This document shows, one piece after another, positions 13,634-20,880 of a stretch of DNA of 26,374 bases (positions are counted from its first letter, which is position 1; each line of letters opens with the position of its first letter). The position numbers and the translations under genes were made by a program. The notes under the pieces were generated by a model, which saw only the letters and a list, made by a program, of their open reading frames with translations, ran no database searches and was not told the DNA's origin. Source of the DNA: JAAZNO01 sp012798275 (GTDB lineage: Bacteria > Chloroflexota > Anaerolineae > B4-G1 > SLSP01); assembly GCA_035347995.1 (NCBI GenBank), contig DAOPQD010000044.1, positions 1 to 26,374 on the forward strand, written 5' to 3'.

Positions 13634-15091
13634 ATGTCTTACGAAGCCGTTATCGGGTTAGAGGTCCATGCGCAGGTGTACAGCCGGAGCAAGATGTACT
13701 GCGCCTGTCCCGTGGTGGCGGATACCGGCGATTTGCCGCCCAACACCTACGTCTGCCCGGTGTGCCTGGCGTTGCCGGGATCTTTGCCGGTGGTGAATCG
13801 CCGGGTGCTCGAGCTGGGCATCCAGACGGCTCTGGCGTTGCACTGTACCGTGGCGTCCGAGAGCGTTTTCGCGCGCAAGTCCTACTTCTACCCGGATCTG
13901 CCTAAGGGATACCAGATCTCGCAGTACGAGGCGCCGCTGGCCACGGGAGGCTATCTGGAGCTCCAGACCGCCGCCGGGACGCGGCGCATTCACATCAGCC
14001 GGGTGCATCTGGAAGAGGACACGGGCAAGTTGACTCACGGCGAGGGGGGGGCGTTGGTGGATTTCAACCGCGCGGGGGTTCCCTTGCTGGAAATCGTCAG
14101 CGCGCCCGACTTGCGGACTGTGGAGGAGGTGCGCGCGTATGCGACGACCCTGCGTGCCCTTCTGGTGGCGCTCGGCGTGAATTCTGGCGACATGGAAAAG
14201 GGCGCCTTGCGCTTCGAGGCCAATGTCAGCGTGCGGCCGGTCGGCGAGGCCGCTTTGGGGACGCGCACCGAGATCAAGAACCTCAACTCGTTTCGCGCTC
14301 TGACCCGCGCCGTCGAGGCGGAGATCCGCCGACAGGTCGCCGTGCGGGAAGCGGGTGGCAGCGTCGAGCAGCAGACGCTGGGATGGGATGAGGCGCGCGG
14401 GGCGACCTTCGTCATGCGCGGCAAAGAGTACGCCCACGATTACCGCTACTTCCCTGATCCCGACCTCCCGCCGTTGCGCGTCGCTTCTGCCTGGGTTGCC
14501 GAGCTGCAGGCGGCGTTGCCCGAGCTTCCGGCGGATCGGGCGCAGCGCCTGGCTGCGGCATACGGGGTGCGGCTCGACGCGGCGCGCTTGCTGGCCGAAG
14601 CTCCGGAGATCGCGGCTTACTTCGAGGCGGCCGTGAGCGCGGCGGGGGGCAGTGTGGCGCCGCAGGACCTCGCCAACTGGATCACCGGCGAACTCTTCCG
14701 CTGGCTCAGGGAGCAGGACCTGCCGTTGGCGCAGTGCCGGGTCACCCCCGCCCGGTTGGTCCGCCTGCAACAGCTGCGGCAGGCGGGGAGCCTCAGCAGT
14801 ACCGCCGCCAAAACCGTCCTGGAGGTCATGCTCCAGACGGGCGAGGCGCCGGAGGCGGCGAGTGAGCGGCTGGGGTTGTTGCAGCTTTCCGACGAGGCGC
14901 TGTTGGAGGCGCTGGTTGAACGGGTCGTCGCGGCGCATCCAGCGCAGGTGGCGCATTATCTTGCCGGCAAATCCACGGTTTTGGGGTGGTTGGTGGGGCA
15001 GGTCATGGCGGCCTCCGCGGGGCGCGCCAACCCACAGAAGGCGCGGGAAGTGTTGTTGACGCACCTGGAGCGTTTGCGCTCCACTTCTTGA
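13634..15091 (+). CDS. gatB: Aspartyl/glutamyl-tRNA amidotransferase subunit B
   Basis: GatB binds the misacylated tRNA, phosphorylates the carboxylate with ATP and receives ammonia from GatA. The protein from ATG 13634 has 485 residues, the normal length, and begins MSYEAVIGLEVHAQVYSRSK as GatB proteins do. Zinc-binding cysteines 23, 25, 41 and 44 are present (YCACP...YVCPVC). The kinase-like core shows 'KSYFYPDLPKGYQISQYE', 'LEEDTGK', 'DFNRAGVPLLEIV', EIKNLNSF and 'EYAHDYRYFPDPDLPPL'. The helical and YqeY-like tail carries 'LANWITGELFR' and 'GRANPQKAREVL'. A GTG at 13610 in the same frame is less likely to be the start. It is separated from gatCA by about 2.7 kb, so the GatCAB genes are split. 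Glutamate dehydrogenase follows closely. Confidence 0.96.
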   Translation: MSYEAVIGLEVHAQVYSRSKMYCACPVVADTGDLPPNTYVCPVCLALPGSLPVVNRRVLELGIQTALALHCTVASESVFARKSYFYPDLPKGYQISQYEAPLATGGYLELQTAAGTRRIHISRVHLEEDTGKLTHGEGGALVDFNRAGVPLLEIVSAPDLRTVEEVRAYATTLRALLVALGVNSGDMEKGALRFEANVSVRPVGEAALGTRTEIKNLNSFRALTRAVEAEIRRQVAVREAGGSVEQQTLGWDEARGATFVMRGKEYAHDYRYFPDPDLPPLRVASAWVAELQAALPELPADRAQRLAAAYGVRLDAARLLAEAPEIAAYFEAAVSAAGGSVAPQDLANWITGELFRWLREQDLPLAQCRVTPARLVRLQQLRQAGSLSSTAAKTVLEVMLQTGEAPEAASERLGLLQLSDEALLEALVERVVAAHPAQVAHYLAGKSTVLGWLVGQVMAASAGRANPQKAREVLLTHLERLRSTS

Positions 15092-15102
15092 ATCCATATC
15101 AT
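15074..15102 (+). promoter_or_regulatory. Candidate promoter for glutamate dehydrogenase inside the gatB end
   Basis: TTGCGC (15074-15079) and TATCAT (15097-15102) are 17 bp apart. The predicted start near 15109 lies directly before the AAGGAG ribosome site (15111-15116) of the next gene. Confidence 0.4.
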
Positions 15103-15126
15103 GATTGGCAAAGGAGAGTTCACGAA

Positions 15127-16413
15127 ATGGCGACGGAGATGAATCCTTTTGAGATGGCTCAGCAGCAGTTTGATCGGGCCGCTGAGCAAATGGGCCTGGA
15201 GCAATCGGTGCGGGACATGTTGCGCTGGCCCATGCGCGAGATGCGGTTCCAGATTCCGGTGCGGATGGACGACGGCCGGATCCAGGTCTTCTTCGGATAT
15301 CGCGTGATGCACAACGATGCGCGCGGTCCGGCGAAGGGTGGTATTCGCTTCCATCCCAAAGAGACGCTGGACACTGTCCGCGCTCTGGCGACCTGGATGA
15401 CGTGGAAGACTGCCGTCGCCGATATTCCCCTGGGCGGCGGCAAGGGCGGCGTGGTGGTAGATCCCGCGGCGCTTTCACCTGCCGAGAAGGAGCGCCTGTG
15501 CCGTGAGTGGGTGGATGCGGCGTGGAAGGTGCTCGGCCCGCGCACCGATGTTCCTGCTCCCGATGTGGGCACGACGCCGCAGATGATGGTGTGGATGATG
15601 GACGAGTATTCCAAGCTGGTGGGGGAGTACACGCCGGGCGTCATCACCGGCAAGCCCGTTCACGCCGGCGGCTCGCTGGGCCGCACGGCCGCGACCGGCT
15701 TTGGGGTCGTCGTCACCATCCGTGAGGCGATGAAGCACCTGGGGCTGGATCCCAAGAACACGGTCGCCTCGGTCCAGGGCTTTGGCAACGTGGCGCAGTA
15801 TGCGGCGATCACGTATATTGAGATGCTGGGTGGCAAGATCGGCGCCGTCTCCTGCTGGGATCGCAATGACAGGGCTTCGTACACCTTCAGCCGCGAGGAC
15901 GGCATTGATCCTTACTTCCTGCAGAAGATCACCGACGAGTACGGTACGATCAACAAGGAGCTCGCGCGTGAGGCTGGCTACCTGGTGGAAGAGGGCGGTG
16001 CCTGGCTCGCCAAGCCCGTGGATGTGTTGATTCCCGCCGCCATCGAGGGCGTCATCACCGGCGAGACGGTGCGGGCCATTCATCCCCGGGTGAAGATCGT
16101 GGCCGAAGGCGCCAATGGCCCCACCACTCCCGAAGCTGATGCGGTGCTGAAGGAGCGGGGCATCTTCCTGATCCCGGATTTCCTCGCCAATGCCGGCGGC
16201 GTCACCTGCTCTTACTTCGAACAGGTTCAGAACGACATGAACTACTATTGGCCAGAGGAAGAAGTCTTTACCAAGCTGGATCAGAAGATGACCGTGGCTT
16301 TCAACGGTGTGCTGGATAAGGCGCTCAAGCATGGCCTGTACATGCGCGATGCCGCCTATCGCGTCGCCGTCAAGCGGGTCGAATGGGCGATGCGCCTGCG
16401 CGGGTGGGTCTAG
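15127..16413 (+). CDS. gdhA: Glutamate dehydrogenase (NAD(P))
   Basis: Interconverts glutamate with 2-oxoglutarate and ammonia in the cytoplasm, normally as a hexamer. From ATG 15127 it has 428 residues, typical for the small hexameric class. Substrate and catalytic lysines are visible at 70 (GPAKGGIRFHP), 94 (MTWKTAVAD) and 106 (PLGGGKGGVVVDP). 'DVPAPDVGTTPQMMVWMMDEY' and the Rossmann motif 'VQGFGNVAQYAA' follow, then 'VAEGANGPTTPEAD' and 'PDFLANAGGVTCSYFEQVQN'. The long frame upstream to 14986 is not real, because AAGGAG at 15111-15116 fits this start. Coenzyme choice is uncertain. Its place next to gatB, which uses glutamine and gives glutamate, suggests a nitrogen-linked grouping. A strong bidirectional terminator follows. 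Confidence 0.96.
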   Translation: MATEMNPFEMAQQQFDRAAEQMGLEQSVRDMLRWPMREMRFQIPVRMDDGRIQVFFGYRVMHNDARGPAKGGIRFHPKETLDTVRALATWMTWKTAVADIPLGGGKGGVVVDPAALSPAEKERLCREWVDAAWKVLGPRTDVPAPDVGTTPQMMVWMMDEYSKLVGEYTPGVITGKPVHAGGSLGRTAATGFGVVVTIREAMKHLGLDPKNTVASVQGFGNVAQYAAITYIEMLGGKIGAVSCWDRNDRASYTFSREDGIDPYFLQKITDEYGTINKELAREAGYLVEEGGAWLAKPVDVLIPAAIEGVITGETVRAIHPRVKIVAEGANGPTTPEADAVLKERGIFLIPDFLANAGGVTCSYFEQVQNDMNYYWPEEEVFTKLDQKMTVAFNGVLDKALKHGLYMRDAAYRVAVKRVEWAMRLRGWV

Positions 16414-16440
16414 CCTCGCGCCGAAGCGCCGTGACATCAA

Positions 16441-16469
16441 AAAGCCCCCTGCTCTCCGCAGGGGGCTTT
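16441..16469. terminator. Bidirectional rho-independent terminator
   Basis: AAAGCCCCCTGC (16441-16452) and GCAGGGGGCTTT (16458-16469) form a perfect 12-bp stem with loop TCTCC. It is flanked by As on the left and by GATTTTG on the right, so it can end both the plus-strand glutamate dehydrogenase transcript and the convergent minus-strand release-factor transcript. Confidence 0.88.
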
Positions 16470-16608
16470 GATTTTGTCGGTCATGCCGGGGTCATGCCCC
16501 AGCGGCCCTGGCCCCGTGAGGGTGATCATGCCTGGCGCCGGGCCCCTCACGCTGGACCGCTGGTGAGTTGCCGTCTGCAGCGGCGTTGGCTGGGGGCAGC
16601 GCGCCAGG

Positions 16609-17712
16609 TCAGTAGCGCAGCAGTGCTCCGATGTGGGCTTCGCCCATCATCCCGTTTTCGACGACTTCGACGGTCCCGCCCTTCTCCACGACGCGCGAGA
16701 CGACAGCTTCGGCGGCGTCGGGGATCTCCTCGAAAGCGCCGTCACAGAAGGGGCAGGTCTCCAGTTCCTGCGCGGTGAGATAGCCGCAGCTGCGGCAGCG
16801 ATAGCCGGGTTTGTGGAAGTCGCGCTCGATCGCCAGGACCTGCACGCGCCCTTCATTTGCGGCGCTCAGGGTCTCCCCCAACCGGATCACGCCGTTGGAG
16901 CCTTTGGCCGCCGCCGTGATGATCGTCTCGACCATGGTTTTCTTGCGTTGTTCGCTCAGCTGCTGCAGGATGGCGAAGGAATGGTCGCGGATCTCGTTCT
17001 CGTTGGCTTCCATGTCGGCCACAAAGGCGCCGGCGACGATGGCCTGGAGTTGTGCAGGCAGATGTTCCTGGAATTGGGCCACCGTGTGTTCGGCGCCGGC
17101 AAGCAGCAAGCGCCGCGGCCGATGGCGTTGGCAGAAAGCGGTGAGGGCGTTGGCGGTTTCGCGGAGGTTGCGCTGGATCACCTCGGCTTCCTTGCGGCCG
17201 GCATCCGCTGCGCCGCCGTGCATCCCGATCACGGAAGAGCCGCGCCCCTTGCGCAAGCCGCGCACCTCCTCCCCGAGATAGCCTTCTTGATCCACGACGG
17301 CACCCATTTGGAAGAGGAAGAAACGCCCGCCCTGGCGGTCCACCAGTGCCACGGCGTGCCGTCCGTAAATGCCATCCAGCTCGACGAGGGGAGAGATGTA
17401 CAGTTTTTGAGCGACGGTAACGCCAGAGCGCACGGGCAAAGCGAGGGTCAGCGCGTGCCACAGCCCTTCTGCCTGTCGGGAGAACATCACCAGGCCCCGA
17501 CCTGACCAATCGTATTCCAGGTCCACATAGCGCCGGACGGCCTCGATGTCCGCCGCGTCTGCCTGTCCCTCGACGCTCTTCAGCATCTCGCGCAGGATGA
17601 GCCGATATTCTTCCGCTGTGTGTTGCTTGGGATCCACATCCAGGTAGACACTGAGAACAGGTCCAGAGGCCTCGATGGTAGCCAAATCTCGCAGCAAACT
17701 CTCGTCGAACAT
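16609..17712 (-). CDS. aeRF1/Vms1-like release-factor family protein with zinc ribbon
   Basis: A 367-residue homologue of the bacterial archaeo-eukaryotic release-factor (baeRF/VLRF1) group, related to eRF1, Dom34 and Vms1/ANKZF1, proteins that act on peptidyl-tRNA at the ribosome. The N-terminal domain has GPVLSVYLDVDPKQHTAEEY and 'GRGLVMFS'. The central RNase H-like domain has 'HAVALVDRQGGRFFLFQMG', with a loop 'MHGGAADAGRKEAEVIQRNL' where eRF1 has its GGQ; the first two glycines (166-167) are kept but Gln is Ala168. A C-terminal zinc ribbon has Cys306, 309, 320 and 323 (CRSCGYL...TCPFC). I use ATG 17712, seven bases after AAAGGGG; ATG 17718 is too close. It is a single-gene unit. A ribosome-rescue or anti-rescue role is family-based inference. 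Confidence 0.72.
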   Translation of the reverse strand: MFDESLLRDLATIEASGPVLSVYLDVDPKQHTAEEYRLILREMLKSVEGQADAADIEAVRRYVDLEYDWSGRGLVMFSRQAEGLWHALTLALPVRSGVTVAQKLYISPLVELDGIYGRHAVALVDRQGGRFFLFQMGAVVDQEGYLGEEVRGLRKGRGSSVIGMHGGAADAGRKEAEVIQRNLRETANALTAFCQRHRPRRLLLAGAEHTVAQFQEHLPAQLQAIVAGAFVADMEANENEIRDHSFAILQQLSEQRKKTMVETIITAAAKGSNGVIRLGETLSAANEGRVQVLAIERDFHKPGYRCRSCGYLTAQELETCPFCDGAFEEIPDAAEAVVSRVVEKGGTVEVVENGMMGEAHIGALLRY

Positions 17713-17807
17713 AGTCATACCCCTTTCTTCGAGATGAATGATGGTGTGCTCGTTGCCGGGCACGTTAATGGTAAAGTCCTGCGTGCAATTTTGTAGCCGT
17801 CACCTCC

Positions 17808-17840
17808 CATGAAAATAGAAATCCGTGAGCAGTGAGTAGT
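17808..17840 (-). repeat. Dispersed box element, copy with GTGAGCA units
   Basis: The plus strand reads CATGAAAATAGAAATCC, then GTGAGCAGTGAGTAGTCGC, the same box as at 1426 and 6163 followed by two heptamers. On the minus strand it ends in TTTCATGGGAGGTGA, a strong ribosome-like site about 95 bp before the release-factor ATG. Confidence 0.6.
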
Positions 17841-17897
17841 CGCAATTTCTGCATTTTGCGGTTTGCGGCCTTTGGATAACGTTCGCCTGTAACAAGC

Positions 17898-17945
17898 GAC
17901 TGCGGGCTTCCTTAATTCAGGTCGCCCGCAGTCTTCTCCCTTTGT
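17898..17945 (+). terminator. Terminator-like hairpin upstream of dnaX
   Basis: GACTGCGGGC (17898-17907) pairs perfectly with GCCCGCAGTC (17924-17933) around a 16-nt loop, followed by a pyrimidine-rich tail to TTTGTTT. No plus-strand gene lies between the terminator at 16441 and this hairpin, so it may end a small unannotated RNA or act as a leader attenuator. The rest of the gap 17713-18094 shows no gene. Confidence 0.45.
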
Positions 17946-18041
17946 TTGTGGACATCGTTACGCACCCCTCGCATAACCCCACCTTCCCTTTTATCCTGGT
18001 CACTTTCATTGTAATCAGTTTTATGACGCTTGTCAAGCTGG

Positions 18042-18069
18042 TTGCCTCTCGGCCCATCCGTGATAGACT
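18042..18069 (+). promoter_or_regulatory. Promoter of dnaX
   Basis: TTGCCT (18042-18047) and TAGACT (18064-18069, preceded by TGA) are 16 bp apart, the same -35 and spacing as the M50 operon promoter. A start near 18076 leaves a short leader with AAGGAGG before ATG 18095. Confidence 0.5.
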
Positions 18070-18094
18070 ATCTTCCGGTGGAGCAAGGAGGGCT

Positions 18095-19753
18095 ATGACG
18101 CAAGCACTCTATCGCAAATGGCGTCCTCAGACGTTCGAGGATTTGATCGGGCAGGAGCACGTAGTGCGGACCCTGCAGAACGCGCTGCGCCTGGGCCATC
18201 TTCATCACGCCTACCTGTTCGCCGGCCCGCGCGGCACCGGCAAGACGACGACGGCGCGCTTGCTGGCCAAAGCGGTGAATTGTCTGGCCCCCCTGGAGCA
18301 ACGTCCCTGTGATCAGTGCGAGATTTGTCGGGCGGTGACTGCCGGCAACCTGCTTGACCTGGTGGAGATTGATGCGGCCTCGAACACGGGGGTGGATAAT
18401 GTCCGGGAACTGCTGGAACGGGTGAACTTCCAGCCGGCGCAGGCGCGCTACAAAGTGTATGTCATTGATGAAGTGCACATGCTTTCCACGTCGGCATTCA
18501 ATGCGCTGCTCAAGACGTTGGAGGAGCCGCCCCCTCACGTGATCTTCATCCTGGCGACCACCGAAGTCCACAAAATCCCCGCGACGGTGCTCTCGCGCTG
18601 CCAGCGATTTGAGTTCCGCCGCATCCCCACGGAGCTGCTCGTGGCGCGGTTACGGCAGATCGTTGACGCTGAGGGCTTCGAGGCCGAACCAGAGGCGTTG
18701 GAGCTGATCGCCCGCACGGCGACCGGCAGCGTTCGCGACGCGATCAGCCTGCTCGATCAGCTATCCGGCAGCGGTGTGATTACGGCTGAGCAAGTGCGGT
18801 TGATTTTGGGCGCTGAGCGGCGCGAGGTGATCCAGGCCCTGGCACGCGCCTGGTTGTCCGGTCAATCGGCGGAGGCGTTGGAGGTGCTCAACCGCGCCGT
18901 AGATGGCGGGGCGGATCCTCGCCAACTGGCGCGCCAGCTGGCCGAGTTCATGCGGGGCTTGTTGTTGGTGCGGATGGGTGCCGGAGAGCTGTGGACGGAA
19001 CCCACCGCCGAGGAACGCTCTCAGTTCCAGGAGTTGGCGCGTCAGGCGGATCCTGAGCGGCTGGTGACCGCGGCGCGGCGTTTCAGCGAGGTTGCTGCCG
19101 AGCGGGGGGCGGGATGGCAGCCGCAATTGCCTCTGGAACTCGTCTTTGTGGAAGCTGCGCTGACGCCGTCACCCTCGCCGTCACCGGCGCCCGCCCGCGA
19201 GGCGCCAAGAACGACTTCGCCGGCGCCTGTTGCCTCATCCCCGGCCCCCCAATCTCAGGCAGCGCGTCCTCAGCCAGCGCAGCCGACGCCGTCCCCGGTG
19301 GCGTCTGAAGCGCCCATGCACGGCGCTGCGCCGTCACTGTCGGCGCCTGCGGCGGGGACGCCGGGCTCCGTGGAGGACGTAGCGGCCCGCTGGAACGAGA
19401 TCAAGACGCACATGCGGACGGTAGACCTCTCCCTTTCGGCCTTGTTGAGCGACGCTCGCCCGCTGGGATGGGACGAGAGCGGTCTGTTAGTGTTGGGATT
19501 CAAGCACGGTTTTCATCGCGGCAAGGCCAACACGCCCGAAAATCGCGCGCGGATCGAGCAATTGCTCGAAAAATTGTTAGGATTCTCACTGCAGGTGCGC
19601 TGCGAGCTGGAGAAAGACTGGACGGCGCCGTCAGTATCGCCGCCGGCAGCTCCTGCTGTCCCTCCGCCGCCGGCAGATCCTCTGGCAGACGATGAACTCA
19701 TCCAACGCGCGCAACGGGACCTTGGCGCCGCCCCCAAGATCGTGGAGCTTTGA
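18095..19753 (+). CDS. dnaX: DNA polymerase III subunit gamma/tau
   Basis: The clamp-loader ATPase, which opens and loads the sliding clamp at replication forks. From ATG 18095 it has 552 residues. Motifs in order: MTQALYRKWRPQTFEDLIGQ, Walker A GPRGTGKT (44-51), zinc cysteines 63, 72, 75 and 78, Walker B VYVIDE (121-126), sensor 1 and arginine finger around 'ATTEVHKIPATVLSRCQRFEFRR', sensor 2 'TGSVRDAISLLDQL'. A Pro/Ala/Ser-rich linker (about 353-435) leads to a tau-like C-terminal domain 'VAARWNEIKTHMRTVDLSLSALLSDARP'. AAGGAGG directly before ATG rules out the longer frame from 17942. No slippery A-run for a short gamma form was noticed. ybaB and recR follow, the classic order. Confidence 0.97.
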   Translation: MTQALYRKWRPQTFEDLIGQEHVVRTLQNALRLGHLHHAYLFAGPRGTGKTTTARLLAKAVNCLAPLEQRPCDQCEICRAVTAGNLLDLVEIDAASNTGVDNVRELLERVNFQPAQARYKVYVIDEVHMLSTSAFNALLKTLEEPPPHVIFILATTEVHKIPATVLSRCQRFEFRRIPTELLVARLRQIVDAEGFEAEPEALELIARTATGSVRDAISLLDQLSGSGVITAEQVRLILGAERREVIQALARAWLSGQSAEALEVLNRAVDGGADPRQLARQLAEFMRGLLLVRMGAGELWTEPTAEERSQFQELARQADPERLVTAARRFSEVAAERGAGWQPQLPLELVFVEAALTPSPSPSPAPAREAPRTTSPAPVASSPAPQSQAARPQPAQPTPSPVASEAPMHGAAPSLSAPAAGTPGSVEDVAARWNEIKTHMRTVDLSLSALLSDARPLGWDESGLLVLGFKHGFHRGKANTPENRARIEQLLEKLLGFSLQVRCELEKDWTAPSVSPPAAPAVPPPPADPLADDELIQRAQRDLGAAPKIVEL

Positions 19754-19789
19754 GGATTGCATGTCCAGGAGGGTGAAACCGGGAGCCGT

Positions 19790-19880
19790 GAGTTCTGAGT
19801 TGCGAGTTGCGAGTTGCGAGTTGCGAGTTGCGAGTCGGGAGTTGGAAGTTGCGAGTTGGGAGTTGGGAGTTGCGAGTTCT
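19790..19880 (+). repeat. Heptamer tandem array, 13 units of GAGTTGC type
   Basis: Thirteen exact 7-bp units cover 91 bp: GAGTTCT, five GAGTTGC, GAGTCGG, GAGTTGG, AAGTTGC, two GAGTTGG, GAGTTGC, GAGTTCT. The same unit variant closes both ends. Since 7 is not a multiple of 3, all frames stay open, so ORFs across it are artefacts. It lies between dnaX and ybaB next to a dispersed box. Confidence 0.95.
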
Positions 19881-19900
19881 GCTTCCTACTTTCTTCTCCT

Positions 19901-19927
19901 TTCTCACTGATTTCTATCTTAAAGGAG
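19901..19927 (+). promoter_or_regulatory. Box element giving the ybaB ribosome site
   Basis: TTCTCACTGATTTCTATCTT followed by AAAGGAGG is the dispersed box in gene-forward orientation. AAAGGAGG (19921-19928) is nine bases before ATG 19938. Confidence 0.6.
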
Positions 19928-19937
19928 GATTACAGGA

Positions 19938-20270
19938 ATGTCACGACGAGGTGGTGGAATGCGGTTGGACCCTGGCAACTTGATGCGCCAGGTGCAGCAG
20001 ATGCAACAGGAAGTGGAACGCATTCAGACTGAGGTGGAGCAGCAGGTCGTCACGGCCAGCGCGGGCGGCGGTGCGGTGGAAGTCGCCATCACCGGCGCGC
20101 TGGAGGTGCAGAGCATCACCCTCCAACCGGAGGCGGTGGATCCCGAAGATGTCGAGATGCTGCAGGACTTGATCCTGGCCGCCGTGAACGAGGCGATCCA
20201 GAAGGCGCGCGCGCTGATGGCGGAGCGCATGTCAGCCGTGACCGGGGGGATGGGCCTTCCGGGCCTGTAA
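19938..20270 (+). CDS. ybaB: YbaB/EbfC family nucleoid-associated protein
   Basis: A 110-residue DNA-binding protein, normal size. After a glycine/arginine-rich start, 'LMRQVQQMQQEVERIQTEVEQQ' forms the N-terminal coiled coil. 'VVTASAGGGAVEVAITGALEVQSITLQPEAVDPED' makes the beta-sheet dimer core, and 'LQDLILAAVNEAIQKARALMAERMSAVTGGMGLPGL' is the second helix with the typical Gly-rich end. Members bind DNA as tweezers-like dimers. The position between dnaX and recR is conserved across bacteria. AAAGGAGG upstream, provided by a dispersed box, fixes the start. It is separated from dnaX by a repeat-filled 184 bp spacer, unlike the tight spacing usual in this operon. Confidence 0.95.
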   Translation: MSRRGGGMRLDPGNLMRQVQQMQQEVERIQTEVEQQVVTASAGGGAVEVAITGALEVQSITLQPEAVDPEDVEMLQDLILAAVNEAIQKARALMAERMSAVTGGMGLPGL

Positions 20271-20273
20271 TCC

Positions 20274-20879
20274 ATGACGCAGGGTGCGGTTCCCCCGTCT
20301 GTCACGCAGCTGCTTGAGACCTTCTCGGAACTGCCCGGCATTGGACCCAAGACGGCCTCGCGGCTGGCCTTCTACCTCTTGCGCGGGCGGTCTGAACTGG
20401 CTCTGCGCCTTGCGGATGCCCTGCACAACCTGGTGGAAAATACCCGTTTCTGCTCGCAGTGCTTCAACGTGACCGAGCAAGACCCCTGTCCCATTTGCGC
20501 CGATCCCGCCCGCGATCACGGGCTTCTCTGTGTGGTCGAAGAGCCGCTGGACCTGCTGGCGCTCGAACGGACCGAGCAATACCGGGGCGTGTTCCATGTC
20601 CTCAATGGCGCCCTCTCGCCGATGGAGGGCATCTTCGCCGAGGATCTGCGCATCAAAGAGCTGGAACTCCGCTTGCAGCAGGGGCAGATCCGCGAGGTGA
20701 TCCTGGCGACAAATCCCACCAGCGAGGGCGATTACACTGCCGCTTATCTGCTCGGACGTCTGAAGGGACTGCCGGTGCGCATCACCCGCCTGGGGCGGGG
20801 GCTGCCCGTCGGCGGCGACCTGGAATACGCCGACGCGGTGACGCTGACCCGCGCCCTCGAATCCCGGCAGGAGCTCTGA
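20274..20879 (+). CDS. recR: Recombination mediator protein RecR
   Basis: RecR acts with RecO/RecF to load RecA at single-strand gaps. The 201-residue length is normal. A helix-hairpin-helix (ELPGIGPKTASRLAFYLL, 19-36), a four-cysteine zinc finger at 60, 63, 72 and 75 (CSQCFNVTEQDPCPIC), the Toprim domain from about 84 ('LLCVVEEPLDLLALERT', 'ATNPTSEGDYTAAYL') and the C-terminal 'TRLGRGLPVGGDLEYAD' Walker-like motif are all present. It begins 3 bp after the ybaB stop with no strong ribosome site, so translation is probably coupled. The PH-domain gene starts 1 bp after its stop. Confidence 0.97.
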   Translation: MTQGAVPPSVTQLLETFSELPGIGPKTASRLAFYLLRGRSELALRLADALHNLVENTRFCSQCFNVTEQDPCPICADPARDHGLLCVVEEPLDLLALERTEQYRGVFHVLNGALSPMEGIFAEDLRIKELELRLQQGQIREVILATNPTSEGDYTAAYLLGRLKGLPVRITRLGRGLPVGGDLEYADAVTLTRALESRQEL

Positions 20880-20880
20880 C

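Noticed and set aside
13658..15478. 606-codon minus-strand frame across gatB and the start of gdhA
   Set aside because: It has Arg/Gln/His-rich composition typical of antisense frames in GC-rich DNA, and gatB and gdhA are certain.
16470..16608. Imperfect GTGAGGG/CCCCTCAC palindrome between gdhA and the release-factor gene
   Set aside because: Pairing is imperfect with a long loop, and the strong terminator at 16441-16469 already explains the convergent ends.
17714..17812. 33-codon minus-strand ORF starting ATGGGAGGT upstream of the release factor
   Set aside because: It overlaps the ribosome site of the gene, has no ribosome site of its own and no recognisable sequence.
19692..19910. ORF with repeating S-C-E-L-R-V-A peptide
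   Set aside because: The peptide repeat only reflects the 7-bp DNA array, which leaves all frames open.
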